A stretch of 64,000 nucleotides of DNA, taken from Bdellovibrio sp. KM01 (lineage in GTDB: Bacteria > Bdellovibrionota > Bdellovibrionia > Bdellovibrionales > Bdellovibrionaceae). Of the stretch, positions 1 to 8,334 are shown piece after piece (position 1 is the first letter of the stretch; each line of letters begins with the position of its first letter). The notes beneath the pieces were generated by a model. It was given only the letters and a program-made list of their open reading frames with translations, did not search any database and was not told the origin of the DNA. Position numbers and translations under genes: made by a program. The stretch lies in assembly GCF_013752535.1 (NCBI RefSeq), contig NZ_CP058348.1, positions 1,116,001 through 1,180,000 of the forward strand, written 5' to 3'.

Positions 1-819
1 GCGGCGTTCTTTGTAAAGGGAGCGCTGGGGCAGTTGCAGGATGTTTCAAAAGTTTTAAAAGAATCAGGTGAACATGTAGAGAAAGCTGCGCAACAGATAG
101 CTGAATCTTCGAGCTCCCTTTCCAAGGCCTCCACGGTGCAAGCTTCCTCATTAGAGGAAACAGTGGCGACTATGGAAGAGATGTCTTCGATGGTAAAACA
201 TAACTCTGAAAGTGCGAAAGAAGCTGCGGCGTTGGCATTGTCGGCAACGAAGGTGGCAAGCCTTGGGGGCAAGCAGATTCAAGAACTCGTTCATTCTATG
301 ACCCAGATTTCGGCAGACTCTAAAAAAGTTGTCGAGATCACCGCAGTGATTGATGACATCGCTTTTCAAACAAATCTCTTGGCTTTGAATGCGGCGGTAG
401 AGGCCGCGCGCGCGGGTGAGCAGGGGAAAGGCTTTGCCGTGGTGGCTGATGCTGTTCGCGGCCTTGCTCAGCGCAGTGGCGAAGCGGCTAAAGGTATCGC
501 TGCTTTGATCAATGAAAGTGCGGCACGCATTGAAACCGGTGAAGCCCAAGCCCAAAAAGGTGGCGCTGTGTTTGAGGAAATTTTAGAGGCTGTCAATCGC
601 ATGGCAGAGCTGAATGGAAATATCTCTGAATCAAGTGAAGAGCAAAGTCGAGGCATTACCCAAATTGGGCAGGCGATGAATCAATTGGATCAAACCACTC
701 AACAAAACGCCGCAGTCTCTGAAGAAACAGCTGCTTCGGCCGAGGAACTCTCCTCGCAGTCCACCAAGCTGAAATCGTCGGTGGATATCTTAGAAGGCGT
801 GGTGTTCGGGGTAAAATAG
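1..819 (+). CDS. Methyl-accepting chemotaxis protein, C-terminal part (5' end outside window)
   Basis: The reading frame is open from base 1 to the stop at 817-819, so the start and any sensor domain lie outside the window. The visible 272 residues form the alpha-helical cytoplasmic signalling domain of chemotaxis receptors, which docks CheA and CheW and is methylated on Glu/Gln side chains. The hairpin tip is easy to recognise: [18 protein letters not shown], then [20 protein letters not shown]. The family normally has VADEVR or VAxEVR here; this protein has VADAVR, so a tip glutamate near the CheA/CheW contact is alanine. Flanking helices are rich in A, E, Q and S with heptad spacing, as expected for the coiled coil. 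A hairpin terminator follows immediately. Confidence 0.93.
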   Translation, partial: AAFFVKGALGQLQDVSKVLKESGEHVEKAAQQIAESSSSLSKASTVQASSLEETVATMEEMSSMVKHNSESAKEAAALALSATKVASLGGKQIQELVHSMTQISADSKKVVEITAVIDDIAFQTNLLALNAAVEAARAGEQGKGFAVVADAVRGLAQRSGEAAKGIAALINESAARIETGEAQAQKGGAVFEEILEAVNRMAELNGNISESSEEQSRGITQIGQAMNQLDQTTQQNAAVSEETAASAEELSSQSTKLKSSVDILEGVVFGVK

Positions 820-820
820 A

Positions 821-851
821 AAAAAGCCGCTCTTTTGAAGCGGCTTTTTCG
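821..851. terminator. Bidirectional hairpin terminator
   Basis: Stem AAAAAGCCGCT (821-831) pairs with AGCGGCTTTTT (839-849) around a 7-base loop. It lies between the convergent chemotaxis receptor gene and the gene ending at 852, and carries a T-run on either strand. Confidence 0.85.
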
Positions 852-1394
852 TTATTTGGCTTTTACTGGGAACAAGTATGTCGTCGTCATGGCGGCTTTT
901 TCTGAGATCGAGTGGATCTCGTAAATTTCCACCGCAGCGCCTGTTTGTTCCAGTTTCTTATCTAAAAGATAAGCTTCAACACGCGGATATACTTTCAAAG
1001 GTCCGATACCTGGTGAGCCAGTAAAGACCGCTTGTACATAGGCATGAGCCGGGATCTCGCCCTCTTTCATTTCTTCTGGCGCTCCTGCGGGCATCGCTTC
1101 GATAATGCAACCTACTTTAGAACGCAGACGGGCTTCTTCAACTTGGCGAGGATCATCAAGGTATTCACCAAAAGTGCGTTGGCAAGTTACGCCCTTTTCC
1201 TTCATGAATTTTTCAACGCGTTCGATAACCTTGTTCACTTTGTGGTAAGGGCCTACGTGTTCAATGTAAATCGTTTTAAACGGGCCTTGTTGTACTTCGG
1301 AAATTTGCACGCCTTTGAATGCGCCCAAATAAGTCGCTAGATAAACACCGAAAGAAATAACCGTCACCACGACGAAAACTAAAATATATCTCAT
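852..1394 (-). CDS. Membrane-anchored GyrI-like effector-binding domain protein
   Basis: A 180-residue protein. Residues 1-22 are a single hydrophobic segment (signal anchor or uncleaved signal). The rest resembles the GyrI/SOUL-like small-molecule-binding fold, with the family phrase GPFKTIYIEHVGPYHKV near residues 37-52 and the charged helix that follows. Stand-alone GyrI-like domains bind hydrophobic or cationic compounds, or act as regulator ligand modules; here the anchor suggests a periplasmic or membrane-surface location. The gene starts 4 bp after the stop of the thioredoxin-like gene on the same strand, so the two are probably co-transcribed. The ligand is unknown. Confidence 0.75.
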   Translation of the reverse strand: MRYILVFVVVTVISFGVYLATYLGAFKGVQISEVQQGPFKTIYIEHVGPYHKVNKVIERVEKFMKEKGVTCQRTFGEYLDDPRQVEEARLRSKVGCIIEAMPAGAPEEMKEGEIPAHAYVQAVFTGSPGIGPLKVYPRVEAYLLDKKLEQTGAAVEIYEIHSISEKAAMTTTYLFPVKAK

Positions 1395-1398
1395 TGCT

Positions 1399-1947
1399 TT
1401 ACTTCCATTTAATAGAGCAGCCCATAGAGGCTGTTTGTTCTTCAGTAACTTTTTGATTTTTTAACAGTGTTTGGACAGCATCATACAACTCGCGCTGAGT
1501 GACTTTGCTGGCATCCTTCCAAGAATTATCCAGGCGACCGCGGTACGCAAGTTTCAGGCCACCGTCATAGACAAAGAAATCAGGCGTACAAACGGCGCCG
1601 AAAGCCTTCGCCACGTCCTGTGATTCATCTACCAGATATGTGAACGAGTAGTTCTTCTCTTTCCAGCGTTTTGCCAACGCATCGAAAGAATCTTCAGGGT
1701 GATCTTTAGGATCATTCGAGCAAATTCCTACGACATTCACGCCGTCTTTTTTAAGATCAGTCCCAAGCGCAATTAGGCGTTCTTCAACAGCTTGAACATA
1801 CGGGCAGTGAGCACAAATAAACATCACTACCAATGGTTTGCCATTGGAAAAATCTTTCAATGAATAAGTTTTGCCATCAACAGCCGGAAGCTTAAACTCC
1901 GGCACAGCATTCCCCAAATCAGGAAACGGAGTAAACGTAGTAGCCAT
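1399..1947 (-). CDS. Thioredoxin-fold (AhpC/TSA-type) redox protein
   Basis: A 182-residue cytoplasmic protein with no signal peptide. The thioredoxin fold is shown by FKLPAVDGKTYSLKDF (about 19-34), the beta strand PLVVMFICAHCPYV with a CxxC-type active site (CAHC, about 45-48), and the later segment VCTPDFFVYD holding the cis-proline. This matches the thioredoxin-family proteins annotated as AhpC/TSA or redoxin-domain proteins with a CPYV motif, which are thought to be thiol peroxidases or disulfide reductases. It lies upstream of the GyrI-like gene (4 bp gap) and 35 bp downstream of birA on the same strand. The substrate is not evident. Confidence 0.85.
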   Translation of the reverse strand: MATTFTPFPDLGNAVPEFKLPAVDGKTYSLKDFSNGKPLVVMFICAHCPYVQAVEERLIALGTDLKKDGVNVVGICSNDPKDHPEDSFDALAKRWKEKNYSFTYLVDESQDVAKAFGAVCTPDFFVYDGGLKLAYRGRLDNSWKDASKVTQRELYDAVQTLLKNQKVTEEQTASMGCSIKWK

Positions 1948-1982
1948 AATTTAGACAACCTCCATTTTCGATTCTCGATTTT

Positions 1983-2738
1983 CTAAAGATCAGCCCAGCT
2001 GATCTTTTTCTTGCCTTGGTAAAGGCTGCCATCGGCTTCCATCGCTGTGTACTTTTCCTTTAGCAAAGGATGCAGGTTCAAAGCGGTTAACAAAGACAAC
2101 TGCTCCGTAGGGCTTAAAGGTTGGTCACAGTGTGAAGCTGCATCTGTTAATTCAAACATCAAGCGATCTAAGAACGCTGTGTAGTCTTCACCCAGCAAAG
2201 GTGCACCTTCGGGCAAAGATTCCAAAATGCTTGTCGAAGTTTCGACAGACTTGGGAGATGACGTGATATTGACACCCAAACCGATGATGAAGCGAACTTC
2301 ATCAGCTTGTGCGACATTTTCTAAAAGAATGCCCGCCACTTTTTTGTCACCGATGTAAATGTCATTCGGTGCTTTTAGATTCCATTTTAAAAACGGCCAA
2401 GTTGCGGAGCAGGCACGATACACGGCTAAGCCGACCAAGCAGGAAGCTGTCGGTTGCGGCATCATCGGCAAAAGGTAAGACCAAGAACTTAAAAGGGAAG
2501 AGCCCTCGGTGGAATCAGTCCACGTGTTTTTACCACGACCGCGGCCCGCTGTCTGGTGATCCGTCACGAACAGACAAAGCTGTTGTTCCAATAAGTCTTC
2601 TTCGAATGCCAATTCTTTGGCAGTCAGGTTCGTGCTTTCTTGCTGATGTTTGTATTCAACATGCAGGTGGTTGTTGCGAGCCCACTTGGCGGTCACATCA
2701 CCGATGCGAATTTCACTCATGGGATTTTCGTTTGTCAT
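1983..2738 (-). CDS. birA: Biotin--[acetyl-CoA-carboxylase] ligase, catalytic domain only
   Basis: A 251-residue class I biotin protein ligase. It activates biotin as biotinyl-AMP and attaches it to the carboxyl-carrier lysine of acetyl-CoA carboxylase. The catalytic domain shows the GRGRGKNTW adenylate-binding loop (about 66-74), a lysine-rich KAPNDIYIGDKKVAGIL segment (the usual KWPND tryptophan is Ala) and the FIIGLGVNI strand. There is no N-terminal winged-helix domain, so it is not expected to be a bifunctional repressor. Start ATG 2736-2738 overlaps the nadC stop by one base (TAATG) and is preceded by GGAGGAA, which indicates translational coupling to nadC. Confidence 0.9.
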   Translation of the reverse strand: MTNENPMSEIRIGDVTAKWARNNHLHVEYKHQQESTNLTAKELAFEEDLLEQQLCLFVTDHQTAGRGRGKNTWTDSTEGSSLLSSWSYLLPMMPQPTASCLVGLAVYRACSATWPFLKWNLKAPNDIYIGDKKVAGILLENVAQADEVRFIIGLGVNITSSPKSVETSTSILESLPEGAPLLGEDYTAFLDRLMFELTDAASHCDQPLSPTEQLSLLTALNLHPLLKEKYTAMEADGSLYQGKKKISWADL

Positions 2739-3562
2739 TATTCCTCCCAGGCAAAGATCAATGAAACGTCAGCCACGGGAGCTGAATGTGTCAATGCGCC
2801 GACAGAGATAAAGCTTACGCCGAGCTCTGCTACGGAACGAACGCGCGCCAAATTCATGTTGCCGCTGGCTTCCGTGTAAACGCCCTCTGGAACCAATGCC
2901 AAAGCTTGCTTCAGCATGTCGTTATCCATGTTGTCCAAAAGCAAGTGCTTCACATTCAAACCCACGGCTTCTTTCACTTCTGCCAATGTGCGAGTTTCCA
3001 CTTCCATCGGCAGATTGCTGTGCTCACGTGTGCGGTTCACGGCAGCCGTGATTCCACCCATAACAGAGATATGATTGTCTTTGATAAGAATCGCGGTGCT
3101 TAAGTTCATGCGGTGATTGACGCCACCACCATGAAGCACGGCTTTTTTCTCAAGCTCGCGGTAACCAGGAGTGGTTTTGCGAGTGTCCAGGATTTTAGTT
3201 TTTGTATGCTGAACCTGTTTTACAAAGCGGCGAGTGACCGTCGCGATACCTGACAAGTGGCCCAAGAAATTCAAAGCCACACGCTCGGCTTTCAAGATTT
3301 GAACGAGGTCGCCTTCGATTGTGCAGATGATTTGACCGTTTAGGATTTCATCGCCTTCTTCGAAATGCCATTTCACGCGGCAGTTAGGCTCAAGAGTTTG
3401 CATCGTTTGCTCGAAAGGAGCCGCGCCAGAAAGCACCAGGTCTTCTTTCGCTTTCAAACGAGCTCGGCCTATTTTTGGAGTGAGTGCGAGTGATTCTGTT
3501 GTGACATCGCCATTGGGCATGTCTTCTTTGATAGCGGCGCGGATTAATTCAACCAATGTCAT
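2738..3562 (-). CDS. nadC: Nicotinate-nucleotide pyrophosphorylase (carboxylating)
   Basis: A 274-residue quinolinate phosphoribosyltransferase, which converts quinolinate and PRPP to nicotinate mononucleotide, CO2 and PPi in de novo NAD synthesis. Visible signatures are RVALNFLGHLSGIATVTRRF, the PRPP/quinolinate-binding DTRKTTPGYRELEKKAV stretch, HGGGVNHRMNLS, IKDNHI, and the C-terminal barrel strands VETRTLAEV and LLLDNMD. The length is normal for the family. It is the first gene of the nadC-birA pair. Its ribosome binding site is part of a 9 bp hairpin directly before the start codon (see 3566-3597). nadA and nadB are not in the window. Confidence 0.95.
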   Translation of the reverse strand: MTLVELIRAAIKEDMPNGDVTTESLALTPKIGRARLKAKEDLVLSGAAPFEQTMQTLEPNCRVKWHFEEGDEILNGQIICTIEGDLVQILKAERVALNFLGHLSGIATVTRRFVKQVQHTKTKILDTRKTTPGYRELEKKAVLHGGGVNHRMNLSTAILIKDNHISVMGGITAAVNRTREHSNLPMEVETRTLAEVKEAVGLNVKHLLLDNMDNDMLKQALALVPEGVYTEASGNMNLARVRSVAELGVSFISVGALTHSAPVADVSLIFAWEE

Positions 3563-3565
3563 AGA

Positions 3566-3597
3566 ACCTCACATGTAGGCGTACCTTGATGTGAGGT
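3566..3597 (-). promoter_or_regulatory. Hairpin masking the nadC ribosome binding site
   Basis: Arms ACCTCACAT (3566-3574) and ATGTGAGGT (3589-3597) are perfect complements around a 14-base loop. On the nadC (minus) strand the downstream arm ends three bases before the ATG and contains the GAGG ribosome binding site. It could be an RNA switch or a DNA operator; nothing in the sequence decides between them. Confidence 0.5.
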
Positions 3598-3613
3598 GAA
3601 CAGAAAGAAGGTA

Positions 3614-4735
3614 CTAGATAGATTTCTCGGTTTCGCGCATGAGCTTATTCAACTCTTCGCGAACGATACGTTCTGCGATCTCGGGAAGGAGTTTCCAGCA
3701 AACGGATTCAATCACTTCGCGAGCTTCCTCACGAACAATCTTTTCCATCATTTCGCTGGACAAGTCCACCTTGGATTGGGTTTTACCCTGAGCATTAGTC
3801 GGTGATGTTTTTGCCCCTGCAGCAGCCGGTTGCGCTTTATTGGCAGAAGGACCTTTGTTTAAGGTCTCCATCATTTGATCTTTTACAGATTTTTCGACTT
3901 TTCCTAAGAAAGAATCCTCGGGTAAAGCTTGTGGGGGAGCCTTCGCTGCCACAGTTGTCGGTTTGCCCGTCAAATCGGGACCGTTTTCATCAAAACTGAT
4001 CTCTTCAAAGTTTCCAGAAACTTCGATGTGCGCGTTTGAAAGATCCTCGTCCTGAGGAATTACAAATTTAGATGCAAAATCGTCTGATTCGGCTTGAGGG
4101 ATGTTCAGTTTAAATTTTGTTAAATCCTGATGAGCCCAGCCGTTCTCGTCCAATTCTTCTTCGCTCTTAGGCGTGGTCAAAGGTACGGCAGCGAATTCTT
4201 CATCAGGGATATCCAAGCTCAAAGCTTCGTCTTCGCTGATCTCTGGAATCGCATCTAAACTTAACTCAGATTTTTCGGCAGGCATCTGCATTCCGCTTTC
4301 TGCCGGCATTTCTTCAAATTCAGGCATTTCTGGGAATGTCAGGTATTGGCTAACGGGATTTTCAGATGTTTTTTTAACGAGTTTGTTCACCAAGCCGCGC
4401 AGGTGCTCTGCATCGAATGGCTTTTCCAAGCGGTCATCAGCTTTGGATTCAGAGACTTTACCTTCATCGATTTCCATGAAGCCACTCCACATCAATACGA
4501 CAGGAATGTTTGCTGTTTCAGGATCGTTTTTAAGTTCCTGGCTGACTTCGTAGCCGTTTCTTTTTGTCAAAAGTACGTCTGCAAAAATAATATCTGGTTT
4601 AAAGCTTTTCGTGACAGGTAAAACGTCAAGACCCACAGGGACTGCTTTTACTTCGACCGCGAAGTCGGACAATGCCAGTTGCATTACCTTTTTGATTGTG
4701 GAACTCTCATCTGCAAGTAAGACGCGTAAAGCCAT
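3614..4735 (-). CDS. Response regulator: receiver domain, acidic linker, conserved C-terminal helix
   Basis: A 373-residue protein. Residues 1-120 form a CheY-like receiver: LLADES carries the acidic pair, DIIFADVLL the phospho-accepting Asp, WSG the Ser in place of Thr, and LEKPF the invariant Lys. The middle (about 125-300) is acidic and low-complexity, rich in E, D, P and A. The C-terminal about 40 residues (EEAREVIESVCWKLLPEIAERIVREEL) are amphipathic and resemble a helix found at the end of several deltaproteobacterial receiver proteins. There is no DNA-binding or enzymatic output domain, so a protein-interaction or polarity role is likely. I chose ATG 4733-4735; an in-frame TTG lies two codons upstream. 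Divergent from lptG. Confidence 0.85.
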   Translation of the reverse strand: MALRVLLADESSTIKKVMQLALSDFAVEVKAVPVGLDVLPVTKSFKPDIIFADVLLTKRNGYEVSQELKNDPETANIPVVLMWSGFMEIDEGKVSESKADDRLEKPFDAEHLRGLVNKLVKKTSENPVSQYLTFPEMPEFEEMPAESGMQMPAEKSELSLDAIPEISEDEALSLDIPDEEFAAVPLTTPKSEEELDENGWAHQDLTKFKLNIPQAESDDFASKFVIPQDEDLSNAHIEVSGNFEEISFDENGPDLTGKPTTVAAKAPPQALPEDSFLGKVEKSVKDQMMETLNKGPSANKAQPAAAGAKTSPTNAQGKTQSKVDLSSEMMEKIVREEAREVIESVCWKLLPEIAERIVREELNKLMRETEKSI

Positions 4736-4783
4736 AAGCAAAGTTAAATAGGATTTTGGACCTGAGTCAAGGAAACTCTAAGA

Positions 4784-5863
4784 ATGAACAGAATTGATCG
4801 ATACACATCTTGGCTTTTCTTCGGCTACTTCATGGGTGGCCTTTTGATTTTCCTGACGTTGTTCACTGCTGTCGATGCGATGTCGACGATTTCTGAATAC
4901 AAAGGTGTCAGCACTACGACGATTTTCACTTACTATCTTTACTCATTTCCTGACATTATTTCGAAACTTCTTCCGGTCGCTTGTTTATTGGGCACAATCC
5001 TGACTCTGACGAACTTAAACAAGAATAATGAACTCGTTGCGTTATTTTCATCAGGGATGAGTCTTCTGCGTATCGCGACTCCGGTTTTGTTCTGGGTGAC
5101 CCTGATATCTTTGGGCGGTTATTTTATGACCGATCGCCTGGTTCCTCGTGCGAACACTCAAAAGAACTACATCTTATACTATGAACTTAAAAAAGAGCCG
5201 CATCGCTTTTCGACGGTGAAAACCAATAAGATTTGGTACCGCACGAAAGACGCGATTTTCAATATCAAAACGTTGAGTGCCAAGGGTGATCGCGCTCAAG
5301 GTTTGACGATGTATTTCTTTAGCGATGCGTGGGATTTGATTCAAATGATCACCGCTCACGATGTTGAAATTAAAGGCAGTCAGTGGCTCTTAAATACCGG
5401 AACGGTGACCTTGTTTACCAAGGATTCCAGCTTCCCTTTGACCACGGATTTTAAAACAAAAAGTATCGTGATGGCCGAAGATTCCAAGGATCTGCAAAGT
5501 GCGGGTCAAACTGCGGAAATGATGTCCCAAGGCGAGCTTAAGCACTTCATCATGAAGAATAAAGATGCCGGTTTGGATACTATTGCCTACGAGGTGGGTT
5601 ATCAGTCTAAATTCAGTTTCGCCTTTGCGGGGCTTGTCATGAGTCTTTTAGGACTGCCATTTAGTGTGGGGAGAGGCCGTTCGGGCGGGACTATGATCAA
5701 TCTGGGTATCTGTCTGGGGCTGGTTTTCGCCTATTATGTGATGTATTCGTCAGGAATCACTCTGGGGCAGCACGGGTCAATACCTCCGGTGGCAGCCGCT
5801 TGGGCCCCGAATATCTTAATGACCGGATTGGCCTTGGTCCTTCTCAAAAGGCTGAAACGCTGA
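4784..5863 (+). CDS. lptG: LptF/LptG-family permease of the lipopolysaccharide export system
   Basis: A 359-residue inner-membrane protein of the YjgP/YjgQ family. Known members LptF and LptG, with the ATPase LptB, extract LPS from the inner membrane and pass it to LptC/LptA. The pattern is typical: three N-terminal membrane helices (about 13-33, 50-75, 98-120), a periplasmic beta-jellyroll domain (about 125-265) and three C-terminal helices after FAFAGLVMSLLGLPFSV. The start LTLFTAVD and the LNKNNELVALFSSGMS loop are family signatures. I prefer LptG over LptF from the general feel of the sequence, but a tree is needed. It heads an apparent lptG-def-fmt-rpe operon. Confidence 0.85.
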   Translation: MNRIDRYTSWLFFGYFMGGLLIFLTLFTAVDAMSTISEYKGVSTTTIFTYYLYSFPDIISKLLPVACLLGTILTLTNLNKNNELVALFSSGMSLLRIATPVLFWVTLISLGGYFMTDRLVPRANTQKNYILYYELKKEPHRFSTVKTNKIWYRTKDAIFNIKTLSAKGDRAQGLTMYFFSDAWDLIQMITAHDVEIKGSQWLLNTGTVTLFTKDSSFPLTTDFKTKSIVMAEDSKDLQSAGQTAEMMSQGELKHFIMKNKDAGLDTIAYEVGYQSKFSFAFAGLVMSLLGLPFSVGRGRSGGTMINLGICLGLVFAYYVMYSSGITLGQHGSIPPVAAAWAPNILMTGLALVLLKRLKR

Positions 5864-5869
5864 TATAAT
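5841..5869 (+). promoter_or_regulatory. Candidate sigma-70 promoter for def-fmt-rpe
   Basis: A perfect TATAAT (5864-5869) begins right after the lptG stop codon. TTCTCA (5841-5846) lies 17 bp upstream and matches four of six -35 positions. Predicted transcription would begin near 5876, inside the hairpin preceding def. Confidence 0.4.
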
Positions 5870-5871
5870 GG

Positions 5872-5889
5872 GGGCCTCGTTGGAGGCCC
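5872..5889 (+). promoter_or_regulatory. Hairpin containing the def ribosome binding site
   Basis: GGGCCTC (5872-5878) and GAGGCCC (5883-5889) form a perfect 7 bp stem with a GTTG loop. The GGAGG ribosome binding site of def (5882-5886) lies in the loop and 3' arm, one base before the ATG at 5891. Confidence 0.5.
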
Positions 5890-5890
5890 T

Positions 5891-6505
5891 ATGATCATGA
5901 AAATCCTCACTTTCCCTGACCCAAGATTGCGCGAGGTCGCAGACCCTGTATCGCTATCTGAGTTCGGCACACCTGAGCTTAAAAAGCTTCAAGAGGACAT
6001 GATCGAAACTATGTACGATGCTCACGGTATCGGACTGGCTGCCCCACAAGTGGGCGAGCTTCGCCGCATGATCGTCATCGACACTCGCCCTAAAGACGAA
6101 AAGGGCCGCCGTTATAAAGATCAAGAAATGACTGATTTGGAAAAACAAGTTGAGCAACCTTTGGTGTTGATCAACCCAACTATCGTCAAAGGCGAAGGTA
6201 AAACGACCTTTGACGAAGGTTGCCTGTCTGTTCCAGGTTATTATGAAACCGTTGAACGTTACGATTACATCGAAATGAAAGCTTTCGACGTGAACGGCAA
6301 AGAGTTCATTGTAAAAACTGACGGTTTGCTGGCGATCTGCATGCAACATGAATTGGATCACCTTGAAGGCACATTGTTCATCGATCACTTGAGCTTTGTA
6401 AAATCCAACAAGATCAAAAAACAAATTCAAAAGCACGGCTATCCAACTAAAGAAGAATTGGAAAGAGCTCGTTCAAAACAAGTTGAAGGCGAAGAGCGTG
6501 AGTAA
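5891..6505 (+). CDS. def: Peptide deformylase
   Basis: A 204-residue metal-dependent enzyme that removes the formyl group from the N-terminal Met of nascent proteins. All three family motifs are intact: GIGLAAPQVG (about 47-56), EGCLSVPG (about 111-118, metal-ligand Cys) and QHELDHLEG (about 152-160, two metal-ligand His and the catalytic Glu). The C-terminal extension is Lys/Arg/Glu rich, as in many deformylases. Two in-frame ATGs (5891 and 5897) both fit the GGAGG site; I kept the first. Its last eight bases overlap fmt, which adds the formyl group that this enzyme removes. Confidence 0.96.
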   Translation: MIMKILTFPDPRLREVADPVSLSEFGTPELKKLQEDMIETMYDAHGIGLAAPQVGELRRMIVIDTRPKDEKGRRYKDQEMTDLEKQVEQPLVLINPTIVKGEGKTTFDEGCLSVPGYYETVERYDYIEMKAFDVNGKEFIVKTDGLLAICMQHELDHLEGTLFIDHLSFVKSNKIKKQIQKHGYPTKEELERARSKQVEGEERE

Positions 6506-7442
6506 GGTCCGCATCTGCTTCCTGGGGACACCAGAATTTGCTGTCACATCATTGAAGGCCTTGCTTGCAGATGAACATTTTGAAGTTGTCGGAGTCGTGA
6601 CTCAGCCGGATCGTCCTGCGGGTCGCAAAATGCAACTTACTCCAAGCCCGGTGAAAGTTTTGGCGACAGAACACGGTCTTAAAGTTCTAACCCCTGAATC
6701 CCTTAAAAAAGATCCTGAAGCCGTCGCAGAAATTCGCTCTTGGGGAGCGGAAGTCGGCGTTGTCGTGGCTTTTGGTCAAATCCTGACTCAAGACTTTATG
6801 GATTCATTCCGCTTTGGCTGCGTGAATGTGCATGGTTCGATTTTGCCACGTTGGCGAGGAGCTGCTCCAATTCAACGTGCGATTGAAGCGGGTGATGAAG
6901 AATCCGGCGTGGCTTTGCAGAAAATGGTTAAGAAATTAGACGCGGGCGATATCATTGGTATCCGTCGCGTAAAGATCACCCCCGAGATGCATGCTTTGCA
7001 GTTGCACGATGTGCTGGCTGATTTGGGTGCGGATTTATTGCGAGTCGAGTTGATGGATTATGTGCGCGGGAATCTCGCGCCGGTTCCTCAAGATGAATCT
7101 TTGGTGACGATTGCTCCTAAGATCGACAAGGCCGAGTCTTTGGTTGATTGGAGTAAGTCAGCGAAGTCCATCGACGGAAAAGTTCGTGGCTTTGTTTACG
7201 GGCCGGGGACTTATACTTTGCTGGATGGTAAAAAATTGAAACTGCATGTTGTGCGTCCTTTGCCTTATACGGGGAGTGCGGCGGCAGGGACAGTGATCGC
7301 GGTTGACGCGGATTCGTTCACTGTCGCAACGGGTGATGGAGCTTTGAAAATGCTTGAAGTTCAGCCTGAATCCCGCAATCGTATGAAGGTGTCTGATTTT
7401 TTAAAAGGACACTCGTTAAAACCAGGAGATCACATTGGCTAA
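6498..7442 (+). CDS. fmt: Methionyl-tRNA formyltransferase
   Basis: A 314-residue enzyme that formylates Met-tRNAfMet with 10-formyl-tetrahydrofolate to make the initiator tRNA. Signatures are FLGTPEFAVTSLKAL (N-terminal Rossmann fold), the SLLP-like NVHGSILPRWRGAAPIQRAI stretch (about 107-126) with the catalytic Asn/His region, and a C-terminal OB-like domain (about 205-314). I chose GTG 6498, which overlaps the end of def by 8 bp. An upstream in-frame TTG at 6483 would add five residues and fits the family less well. Part of the lptG-def-fmt-rpe operon. Confidence 0.95.
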   Translation: MSKVRICFLGTPEFAVTSLKALLADEHFEVVGVVTQPDRPAGRKMQLTPSPVKVLATEHGLKVLTPESLKKDPEAVAEIRSWGAEVGVVVAFGQILTQDFMDSFRFGCVNVHGSILPRWRGAAPIQRAIEAGDEESGVALQKMVKKLDAGDIIGIRRVKITPEMHALQLHDVLADLGADLLRVELMDYVRGNLAPVPQDESLVTIAPKIDKAESLVDWSKSAKSIDGKVRGFVYGPGTYTLLDGKKLKLHVVRPLPYTGSAAAGTVIAVDADSFTVATGDGALKMLEVQPESRNRMKVSDFLKGHSLKPGDHIG

Positions 7443-8070
7443 AATGGTTGCCCCTTCAATTTTGTCAGCGGACTTTGCAAACCTTGAAAAAGAGGTGAAA
7501 GCAATCGCCGCTGCCGGAGCTGACTGGGCCCATGTTGATGTGATGGACGGGCACTTCGTTCCGAATCTAACAATCGGTATCCCGGTTGTGAAAGCGCTTA
7601 AAAAAGTTTCGCCAATTCCTTTAGACGTTCACTTGATGATCACTGAGCCCGAAAAATATGTGGCTGATTTTATCAAAGCGGGCGCTGATTATTTGACGAT
7701 CCACGTGGAAGCAACCAAAGATCCAGCATCAGTTCTTCGTCAAATCACAGCATTGGGTGCAAAGGCGGGGATCACTCTGCGTCCGGGAACTTCGATTGAT
7801 ACAGTTATTCCTTTATTGAACCTGTGTGATTTGGTTTTGGTGATGACGGTGGAGCCTGGATTCGGTGGACAGTCATTCATGCACGAACAGATCGCTAAGA
7901 TCTCTCGCCTGCGCCAAGAAATTTCCAAACAAAACTTGAACTGCCTGATCGAAGTCGACGGCGGTATCAACGCTGAAACAGCAAAACTTTGCCATGAAGC
8001 GGATGTGTTTGTTGCTGGCAGCTATGTCTTCAGTAAAGACTACGCGCAAGCCATCGCCTCCCTCAGGTAA
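7435..8070 (+). CDS. rpe: Ribulose-phosphate 3-epimerase
   Basis: A 211-residue TIM-barrel enzyme of the pentose phosphate pathway, interconverting D-ribulose 5-phosphate and D-xylulose 5-phosphate. Signatures include APSILSADFANL, DWAHVDVMDGHFVPNLTIG (metal-ligand His and Asp), DVHLMI, TVEPGFGGQSF and EVDGGIN. TTG 7435 is the best start: AGGAG at 7424-7428 is 6 bp upstream. The next ATG (7444) would be too far from it. It overlaps fmt by 8 bp. The stop TAA (8068-8070) lies inside a GGTAACAG repeat motif. Confidence 0.95.
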   Translation: MAKMVAPSILSADFANLEKEVKAIAAAGADWAHVDVMDGHFVPNLTIGIPVVKALKKVSPIPLDVHLMITEPEKYVADFIKAGADYLTIHVEATKDPASVLRQITALGAKAGITLRPGTSIDTVIPLLNLCDLVLVMTVEPGFGGQSFMHEQIAKISRLRQEISKQNLNCLIEVDGGINAETAKLCHEADVFVAGSYVFSKDYAQAIASLR

Positions 8071-8118
8071 CAGTTCGCTTTTCGGAATCCAGCGCAGAAC
8101 CGCAGCGGTTCCGCGCTT
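8064..8118 (+). repeat. REP-like element, GGTAACAGTTC family, copy 1
   Basis: Reads CAGGTAACAGTTCGCTTTTC, then a hairpin with arms GAACCG and CGGTTC around CAG near 8097-8111. The rpe stop codon is the TAA of GGTAACAG. Related copies lie at 41539, 53390 (reverse) and 55421. Confidence 0.6.
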
Positions 8119-8334
8119 TGTCACGCCATGATCCCAGCTGATCAGAAGAAACCCAAATTTTCCCAACGCGAATTAATGCCCCTTTAAAGCCTGCATTTGT
8201 ACTGTATGACCCGGTTACGACTCCAGTAGTGTTTCCCTGTCAAACTTACTCTGTTTTGAACTTCTCTGGAACAGCCCTATTAATGGTTCGCATAGTTAAT
8301 AAACGAAATAACCATTATTTGCCGGGAGAAGATC

